A stretch of DNA of 64,000 bases from Arthrobacter nitroguajacolicus_D (GTDB taxonomy: Bacteria > Actinomycetota > Actinomycetes > Actinomycetales > Micrococcaceae): assembly GCF_031455195.1 (NCBI RefSeq), contig NZ_JAVDSH010000009.1, positions 124,001-188,000 on the forward strand. Direction: 5' to 3'. This document shows, piece by piece, positions 58,236 through 64,000 of the stretch. How positions within the stretch are numbered: position 1 is the first letter of the stretch; each line of letters begins with the position of its first letter. The notes under the pieces are model-generated. The model searched no databases and was not told where the DNA came from. It saw only the letters and a program-made list of their open reading frames with translations. The position numbers and the translations under genes are program-made.

Positions 58236-59598
58236 TCTCTCCATGGCACTGCGCCTCACCCCGTACCTTGCGCGGAGCAACGGCAGCAGCCTCCGCGAAA
58301 CAGGCCTCCGCGACGCCGGCCTGCCGGTCCTCGCTTTCGGAACCGTCACGGCCCTACTGCTCACTGTTGCGGGCGGCTCGCAGGTTTTCTGGTCCTGGAC
58401 TGACGACATCGCCGGCACTTACCAAGCGCTGGCCGTCGTCGCCATGGTCTTGCTCATCATCCCGCTCCTGACGCTCGGTGCCTCGGCCGCGCGACTGGCC
58501 GCCCGCCGTCGTGATGACCGCTTGGCCTCCTTGCGCCTGCTGGGCGCCAACAGCGCCACCGTGGTGTGGATGACCGTCATCGAGTCGACAGTGCTCGCGG
58601 CGGTCGGAGCGCTGGCGGGCGCGGGACTGTACGCGTGCGTTGCACCGTTCCTCGGCCTGATCCAGTTCCGTGGCCAAGCCATAGGCGGCCACGCGTGGCT
58701 GTCTGTGCCCTCCATCCTTGGTTGCGTTCTTGCCGTCTGCGTGCTGGCCGCGTCGAGCGCCGCCCTTGGACTGCGGAAAGTCGTGGTCACCCCGTTGGGC
58801 GTCAGGACCAGGCAAACGGCCGACGGCGCGCATTGGGTTCGCGGACTTATCGCGGTTGTGGTTGTGGTCATCGGCGTGGTGGCGATGGGGATGCTGAGCA
58901 GTTTTGGCACATTCATTGTGATCATCGCGGTCATGGGTGGCTGCTTTGGCCTGGCACTGCTCGCCTTGAACCTCATGGGCCCGTGGATCCTTCGGTTGCG
59001 CGCGTCCTCGCAGCTCAAGCGGGCCAAGCGACCTGAGCAACTCTTGGCCGCCAGGACTGTGCTGGAGAGCCCCAAGGAATCGTGGCGGCAAGTTGGGGGC
59101 GTCGCGATGACCAGTTTTGTAGGGGTATTCGTGGGCGTCGGCATGGCGGTGGCCGACACCATGGGCGGCAGCGCCACGGATGAGACGGCGTTGTTGGTGC
59201 GGGACATCAACACCGGCGTGATGATCACCCTGTTGGGTTCATTCCTGATGGTGGCGTGTTCCGCTGGCGTGAACCAGGCCGCGGCGGTGCTCGACCGGGC
59301 GCCGATGCTGGTGGCCCTGGACCGGGTTGGCATGCCGCGGAAGCTCATGGTGGCGGCCAGGGTCAAGGCCGTGATGTCGCCGCTCTTCCTGGTTGCCGGA
59401 ATTTCGGCGGCAGCGGCGGCTGTCCTGGTCCTCCCGCTCACGGGTGCCGTGCTGTTGACCCAGCCCGTGGTGTTTGTGACCATCGGCGGAGTGTTCGCCG
59501 CCGGGTTCCTGCTGGTCCGCCTGGCCGTCGCTGCGGGCACGGCGCAGATCAGCCAGGTGCTCGCCCGGCCGGAACGCTACGCAAGCATGGACTCCTAG
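58228..59598 (+). CDS. FtsX-like (MacB-type) ABC permease
   Basis: About 456 residues from the ATG at 58228, which overlaps the ATPase stop by 8 bp; the longer frame to 57886 is not coding. It has about eight hydrophobic segments with two FtsX-like halves (near residues 60-170 and 270-440). The basic coupling segment ARRRDDRLASLRLLGA, which contacts the ATPase, is clear. Such transporters export peptides, lipids or antimicrobials or act in stress sensing. The substrate is unknown. Confidence 0.85.
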   Translation: MSSLSMALRLTPYLARSNGSSLRETGLRDAGLPVLAFGTVTALLLTVAGGSQVFWSWTDDIAGTYQALAVVAMVLLIIPLLTLGASAARLAARRRDDRLASLRLLGANSATVVWMTVIESTVLAAVGALAGAGLYACVAPFLGLIQFRGQAIGGHAWLSVPSILGCVLAVCVLAASSAALGLRKVVVTPLGVRTRQTADGAHWVRGLIAVVVVVIGVVAMGMLSSFGTFIVIIAVMGGCFGLALLALNLMGPWILRLRASSQLKRAKRPEQLLAARTVLESPKESWRQVGGVAMTSFVGVFVGVGMAVADTMGGSATDETALLVRDINTGVMITLLGSFLMVACSAGVNQAAAVLDRAPMLVALDRVGMPRKLMVAARVKAVMSPLFLVAGISAAAAAVLVLPLTGAVLLTQPVVFVTIGGVFAAGFLLVRLAVAAGTAQISQVLARPERYASMDS

Positions 59599-59698
59599 CC
59601 CCCTCCCACCTATGGCCCCCTCCCGACCAGCCCCTCTCAGTGGGCCGTGAAAGGTGAGCGAGCGTCCGGCCAAACAGGCGAGTCGGTGATGGAGGGTG

Positions 59699-60718
59699 CT
59701 AGTCGCAGCCGCAGGACTGCCGGATGATCAGCTCGGTGGGCAGGATGTGGTGCTGCGGTTCCTCCGCGCGTCCCTTGCCCACCAACGCACGAACGGCGGC
59801 TTCGGCCATCAGTTGGACCGGCTGCGCCACCGTGGTCAGTGCGGGCCAACTGTATTCCGAATCCAAGGACCCGTCGAAGGACACCAGCGCCATGTCCTCG
59901 GGCACACGGACTCCGGCCTCGTGGAAGGCCCGGAGTATTCCGATGGCCTGCATGTCGTTACTGGCAAAGATCGCAGTGGGCCGGTTGGCCATGGACAGGA
60001 ATCGCTTGCCCACTTCGTAGCCGCCAGGCCGGGTGAACGGACTGTGCAGCATAGGGCCATCCGGCAGGCCCGCTTCACGCAGCGTGGCCAGCCATCCCAC
60101 TTCGCGTCCGTCCAGTTGATTACCGGTGTTGGTGCCGATGGCCAGGCCGATGTTCGTGTGTCCATGGCCTATCAGGTGCTGGACAGCAGCACGGCCGCCA
60201 GCTTCCAAGTCCACGCCAACGCTGGCGAAACCCGGCGGCGAGCCTGCATTGTTCAAGAGCACGGAAGGGATCTCCGAGGCTTCAAGCTCCGTGACGTCGG
60301 GATCGAACACGCAGCTGGCCAGGAACACCCCGTCCACCTGCCGGGCAGCCAAAGTGCGGATGTTCTTGCGTTCGCGCGTCAGGCTGCCGTCCGAGTTGGT
60401 GAGCACCATGCCAAAGCCAAGTTCCGCGGCCGCATCCTCCACGGCGTGTGCCAGCTGAGTAAAGAACGGGTTGGTGTTATCAGGAACCACCACGCCAATG
60501 GTCTCGCTGGATCCCAGCTTCAGGGCACGGGCGGCAGCGTTGGGCCGGTATCCGAGGACACGGATGGCCTCGCGAACCTTGGCTTCCGTGGTTGGGGCCA
60601 CGTTCTTGGGCCCACCGTTCACCACATAACTCACGACGGCGGTACTCACCCCGGCGTACCGGGCCACGTCTTTGCGTGTTACCGGGCCGCGCGAGGTTTG
60701 TACCGCCGAAGGTGTCAT
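59699..60718 (-). CDS. LacI-family transcriptional regulator of the third sugar locus
   Basis: 339 residues. Helix-turn-helix TRKDVARYAGVSTAVVSYVV, then a PNAAARALKLGSSETIG hinge and an effector domain (VVVPDNTNPFFTQLAHAVEDAAAELG). SFDGSLDSEYSWPALTT and IRQSCGC at the C-terminus are typical. The ATG at 60718 has no ribosome site but TAGCAT seven bases upstream. It follows the Gfo/Idh gene by 14 bp, so it can also be read through from that operon. It is the best candidate to bind the palindrome at 62084. Confidence 0.9.
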   Translation of the reverse strand: MTPSAVQTSRGPVTRKDVARYAGVSTAVVSYVVNGGPKNVAPTTEAKVREAIRVLGYRPNAAARALKLGSSETIGVVVPDNTNPFFTQLAHAVEDAAAELGFGMVLTNSDGSLTRERKNIRTLAARQVDGVFLASCVFDPDVTELEASEIPSVLLNNAGSPPGFASVGVDLEAGGRAAVQHLIGHGHTNIGLAIGTNTGNQLDGREVGWLATLREAGLPDGPMLHSPFTRPGGYEVGKRFLSMANRPTAIFASNDMQAIGILRAFHEAGVRVPEDMALVSFDGSLDSEYSWPALTTVAQPVQLMAEAAVRALVGKGRAEEPQHHILPTELIIRQSCGCD

Positions 60719-60732
60719 GGGGTAAATGCTAA

Positions 60733-61932
60733 CTACTCCACGGGGGCATCACCGAAGTCGCGGATGGGAAGGCGCTCCCCGCCACGGAGCGCAGACTCAT
60801 GAGCGATGATTCCCGGCAGCGTGAACCGGGCCGCAACCCAAGCATTAACGGGTGGGAGGCTGCGATTGTTCACGGCCGTCACGAAGTCATCCACCAGGAA
60901 TTGGTGGCTGCCTTCATGCCCGTTGGGGGCTCCCAGGAATTCTTGGGGAAGCCTGGACTGGTCATGTACCGGGGCCAGCCCGGAGATGAAAGCATCCCGC
61001 AGCTCCGGTGCTACATCTGCAAGGGAGGGATCGTCTGCGGACATGGTCGGTTTGGTTTCCACCTGCTCGGACACGTCCTCAACGGAAGACTTGTCCTGCC
61101 AGACGGTGGTGGTGGCGAGCTGCTCAAAACTGGCCTCGGTGCCGAAGAAACGGAAGCGCGATTCCCGGATATGGGAGGGGTACCCCACTCGGCGCATCTC
61201 GTTGGTGCGCATCGCGCCGCCGTCGTTCATTTCAAACAGCGCAGTGGCGTTGGAGAAGTCGTTGGCGAACATGCTGACGTCCTTGTCGAAGACGCCGTCA
61301 CCGCGCTGGTCCTTCACGCCGATGCAGCTGACGCTGACCGCGTGCCCCGGTACAGCGCCGAGGACTCCACCGATGGCGTGGGTCGGGTACAGCATGGGTG
61401 GGTAACTGGCGGTTTCCTTCCACCGCTCTCCGCCGCTGTACTGATAGGCCTCGTAAAACCCCAGGTCCATGTCATGAACGTAGTCGCCCTCGGTGTAGAA
61501 GATACGGCCAAACTTGCCTGCCGCATGTTGTTGTCGGGCGAAGACCGTGGCGGGGTTGTAGTAGCTGGTCTCCCCCATGGCGTAGACAAGCTTGGTCTCG
61601 CGTACGGCCTCTATGATCCGGGCGATTTCTTCTTCGGAAATGGCCATTGGCACGGCTGAATATACGTGTTTCCCTGCGCGCAGAGCACGCTCGACCAGCG
61701 GCCCATGGGTCCACCGCTGCGTGAAGATGGCGACAGCATCGACGTCGGACTCCAACAACTCCTCGAAGCTGCCCCTGACGCCGTCCAGGCCCCAGCGTTC
61801 CTGGGCTGCAGCTGCACGTTCGGGGAGTTCATCCACTGCGTAAACCGCGCTGACGCCCGGGTGGAGCTTGAACAAGTGCGCGAACTGGCTGCCGAACTGC
61901 CCGACACCCACAACACCGATCGAAAACGTCAT
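60733..61932 (-). CDS. Gfo/Idh/MocA family oxidoreductase
   Basis: About 399 residues from the ATG at 61932, which has AGGAAAGG upstream. The nucleotide motif is VVGVGQFGSQFAHLFKLH, and PMAISEEE sits where most family members have the EKP Lys; here the motif is HVYSAVPMA, a known variant. C-terminal GDYVHDMDLGFYEAYQYSGG and RWKETASYPP form the substrate site, with THAIGG carrying the catalytic-type His. The substrate is an unknown sugar or cyclitol. It is divergent from an ABC permease operon. Confidence 0.82.
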   Translation of the reverse strand: MTFSIGVVGVGQFGSQFAHLFKLHPGVSAVYAVDELPERAAAAQERWGLDGVRGSFEELLESDVDAVAIFTQRWTHGPLVERALRAGKHVYSAVPMAISEEEIARIIEAVRETKLVYAMGETSYYNPATVFARQQHAAGKFGRIFYTEGDYVHDMDLGFYEAYQYSGGERWKETASYPPMLYPTHAIGGVLGAVPGHAVSVSCIGVKDQRGDGVFDKDVSMFANDFSNATALFEMNDGGAMRTNEMRRVGYPSHIRESRFRFFGTEASFEQLATTTVWQDKSSVEDVSEQVETKPTMSADDPSLADVAPELRDAFISGLAPVHDQSRLPQEFLGAPNGHEGSHQFLVDDFVTAVNNRSLPPVNAWVAARFTLPGIIAHESALRGGERLPIRDFGDAPVE

Positions 61933-62008
61933 TGTTTGCCTTTCCTGAAGCTGCAGGCGCAGCTTGCGAAGCGTCCCTTGTTGGGTTCCACATGAGTCTT
62001 CCACCGCG

Positions 62009-62020
62009 ATCTACACGAGT
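62009..62020. promoter_or_regulatory. Half-operator ATCTACACGAGT (inverted copy)
   Basis: An exact reverse complement of the 12 bases at 62089-62100 inside the palindrome, 80 bp away on the Gfo/Idh side. It may be a secondary site for the local LacI protein. Confidence 0.5.
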
Positions 62021-62083
62021 CAACAGAAAGAACAGGTTCGAACATTTTTGACCAAATTTTGCAGTCATGTCTTGCGCTCGCCA

Positions 62084-62101
62084 AATCTACTCGTGTAGAT
62101 T
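62084..62101. promoter_or_regulatory. LacI-type operator AATCTACTCGTGTAGATT
   Basis: A palindrome with seven-base perfect arms (AATCTAC and GTAGATT) around TCGT, about 45 bp before the permease start and 152 bp from the Gfo/Idh start. It is different from the GAAAGCGTTTTC type of the left-hand island, consistent with a different LacI protein (59699-60718). Confidence 0.7.
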
Positions 62102-62145
62102 CGCCAACAGTTGTTACCCCCATCACAGTCAGGAAAGGGTCGACG

Positions 62146-63108
62146 ATGACCACGCTAACCAAGCAACCCGGGCAAGCTTCGGGGCGTTCCAGGAGCAACC
62201 ACGGACGCAAGCTTCAGCCAGCCAAACGCAGCATGACCAGCCGTCTCGGTGACCTGAAAATCGCCCTGTTCTTTATTTTCCCGGCCGTTATCGGCTTCGT
62301 AGCCTTCTTTCTGATCCCCACCATCCGCGGCATCTACCTCAGCTTCACCGAGTACAGCATCCTGGGTGAGCCAACGTGGATCGGCATAGATAACTACACG
62401 GCCATCTTTGCGGACGAACTCTTCTGGAACGCCATGGGCGTCACGCTCCAGTACGTGGGCCTGAACATCGGCTTCCAAACGGTTATTGCTCTGGGACTGG
62501 CGTTGCTGATGCACCGGGTGGCAAAGTCCACTTTCGTTCGAGGCGCTCTCCTGCTGCCGTTCCTGGTGGCCAACGTCATCGTCGCCCTGCTCTGGTTCTG
62601 GATGCTCGACTACCAACTGGGCATCGTCAACGAGGTCATGAGCTGGGTGGGGCTCCCCCGCGTCGCCTTCTTCGGCAGCGAACAGTGGGCCATCCCCACC
62701 ATCGCGTTCGTCAACGTGTGGCGGCACATGGGCTACACCGCGCTGCTGATTTTCGCCGGGCTGCAATCCATCCCGAACCACCTCTACGAGGTAGCCAACC
62801 TCGACGGTGCGTCCCCCACCCGGACGTTCTGGAGCGTCACCATGCCGCTGCTCCGCCCCGTGTTGGTGCTGGTACTGGTGGTCACCGTGATCGGTTCCTT
62901 CCAAGTCTTCGACACCGTCGCCGTCACCACCAACGGTGGCCCCGTCAACGCCTCACGCGTGATCCAGATGTACATCTACCAGAAAGCCTTTGGCGAGTCC
63001 GACTTCGGCTACGCCTCCGCCCTGTCCGTGATCCTGTTCGTCATTCTCGCCCTGGTGGCCTTCGTGCAAATGAAGTTCCTCAAGGGCAACGAATCGGACC
63101 TGGACTAA
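62146..63108 (+). CDS. Carbohydrate ABC transporter permease, MalF type
   Basis: About 320 residues from the ATG at 62146, which follows AGGAAAGG. After a basic leader (GRKLQPAKRSMTSRLGDLK) come six membrane segments. The loop FTEYSILGEPTWIGIDNYTA and the EAA loop LYEVANLDGASPTRTFWSVT are both seen. It is the first gene of the operon. Unlike the two left-hand importers, no binding-protein gene precedes it, so that gene is expected downstream of the window. Confidence 0.9.
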   Translation: MTTLTKQPGQASGRSRSNHGRKLQPAKRSMTSRLGDLKIALFFIFPAVIGFVAFFLIPTIRGIYLSFTEYSILGEPTWIGIDNYTAIFADELFWNAMGVTLQYVGLNIGFQTVIALGLALLMHRVAKSTFVRGALLLPFLVANVIVALLWFWMLDYQLGIVNEVMSWVGLPRVAFFGSEQWAIPTIAFVNVWRHMGYTALLIFAGLQSIPNHLYEVANLDGASPTRTFWSVTMPLLRPVLVLVLVVTVIGSFQVFDTVAVTTNGGPVNASRVIQMYIYQKAFGESDFGYASALSVILFVILALVAFVQMKFLKGNESDLD

Positions 63109-63133
63109 GCCGGACAAGGACTAAGGAACCGCC

Positions 63134-64000
63134 ATGACTACGTCAACACTGCCTCGAAACGACCGCAAGAAGCCGCTCAACTGGCGACGCATCGGCGCCT
63201 GGGCGCTGGTCGCCGTCGCCCTCGCCATCACCATCGCACCGTTCCTGTGGATGCTGCGGACGGCACTGTCGAGCAACAGCGCGCTGGCCTCCAACGCCGG
63301 AAACCTCCTCCCGGCCGACTTCAGCTGGGGCGCGTTCAAACGCGTACTTGGCCTGCAAACCACCGAAGAAGCGATAGCCGACGGCGGCTCCGGTGCGGCC
63401 ATCAACTTCTGGCTTTACCTGCGCAACTCCATCATCTTCGCCACCATCACCACGGCCGGCCAGGTGTTCTTCAGCGCGATGGCCGCCTACGCCTTCGCAC
63501 GGTTGCGATGGCCAGGCCGGAACAAGGTGTTCGCCGTCTTCCTGACCACCATGATGGTTCCCCCGATCTTCACGGCCCTGCCCAACTTCCTGATGATCAA
63601 GAACCTCGGGCTGCTGAACACCATGGCCGGGATGTCCCTGCCCTTCCTGTTCATGACCCCTTTCGCCATCTTCTTCCTGCGGCAGTTCTTCCTGAGCATG
63701 TCCCGCGAAGTTGAGGAAGCGGCAATGCTCGACGGCGCCAAGCACCTGCGCATCTTCTTCCAGATTGTGCTTCCCAACGCCGCCGCCCCCATCGCCACCC
63801 TGGCGCTGCTGACCTTTATCGGCCAGTGGAACGAATACTTCTGGCCGCTGTTGGTGGGCCAGGACGAGAACGTCCGTGTCCTCACTGTTGGCCTGAGTGT
63901 CTTCAAGTCGCAGTCCCCGCAAGGCGCCCTCGACTGGTCCGGGCTCATGGCCGGGACCCTCGTGGCAGCGCTGCCGATCTTCCTGCTGTTCATCGCCTTC
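63134..64000 (+). CDS. Carbohydrate ABC transporter permease, MalG type (3' end cut)
   Basis: 289 codons are visible from the ATG at 63134 (AAGGAAC upstream) and the frame stays open to the window edge. Five or more membrane segments, the Ser/Thr loop AMAAYAFARLRWPG, and EAA loop VEEAAMLDGAKHLRIFFQIV identify a MalG-type subunit, the partner of the permease encoded 25 bp upstream. A Gly-rich inserted loop (TTEEAIADGGSGAAIN near residues 75-92) is somewhat unusual. Only a short C-terminal part should be missing. Confidence 0.9.
   Translation, partial: MTTSTLPRNDRKKPLNWRRIGAWALVAVALAITIAPFLWMLRTALSSNSALASNAGNLLPADFSWGAFKRVLGLQTTEEAIADGGSGAAINFWLYLRNSIIFATITTAGQVFFSAMAAYAFARLRWPGRNKVFAVFLTTMMVPPIFTALPNFLMIKNLGLLNTMAGMSLPFLFMTPFAIFFLRQFFLSMSREVEEAAMLDGAKHLRIFFQIVLPNAAAPIATLALLTFIGQWNEYFWPLLVGQDENVRVLTVGLSVFKSQSPQGALDWSGLMAGTLVAALPIFLLFIAF

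Overview
The window looks like chromosomal DNA of a high-GC actinobacterium, most likely Arthrobacter/Paenarthrobacter or a close relative in Micrococcaceae. This rests on GC-rich codon use, frequent GTG/TTG starts, many ATGA/GTGA stop-start overlaps, a Tad/helicase neighbourhood typical of actinobacteria, and conserved blocks I recall from Mycobacterium tuberculosis (Rv3646c-Rv3674c and Rv0496-Rv0500). The species is an inference. I found no rRNA, tRNA, CRISPR array, insertion sequence or prophage.

Region 1 (1-21.7 kb) is a carbohydrate-utilisation island. It holds two complete ABC sugar importers, a GH42 beta-galactosidase, an ATGA-coupled trio (alpha/beta hydrolase, Gfo/Idh/MocA-DUF6807 fusion, degenerate M24 peptidase homologue), and a five-gene operon encoding what looks like an oxidative hexuronate/hexarate route to 2-oxoglutarate. 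A LacI-family regulator (20600-21646) and five related GAAAGCGTTTTC-like palindromes in front of most transcription units suggest one regulon. The substrate is probably a galactose- and uronate-containing plant polysaccharide, but that is inference.

Region 2 (21.7-33 kb) is metabolic and core: a GntR/FCD regulator facing a lactate dehydrogenase gene with twin palindromic operators, glutamate dehydrogenase, an ArsR-type regulator with an unusual tail, AcuC deacetylase, a KtrB/KtrA potassium system, proC, a TIM-barrel isomerase, a Ppx/GppA phosphatase and an SseB-like protein.

Region 3 (33-56.5 kb) is the conserved topA-helicase-Tad-nth-acs block: topoisomerase I, an HTH regulator coupled to a methyltransferase, two tandem paralogous lipoproteins, TrhO, a GNAT protein, an MrfA/YprA-type helicase, an actinobacterial Tad cluster in two units, a family A DNA polymerase without 5' nuclease, a DUF1508 protein, a NUDIX hydrolase, endonuclease III, a Pro/Ala-rich membrane protein and acetyl-CoA synthetase. 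Several genes at 38-41 kb show a TANNNT box six or seven bases before the start codon, which fits leaderless transcription.

Region 4 (56.5-64 kb) holds a DeoR-family regulator, an MacB/FtsX-like ABC pair, and the start of a third sugar-uptake locus (LacI regulator, Gfo/Idh dehydrogenase, two ABC permeases, the last cut by the window edge) with its own 18-bp operator palindrome.
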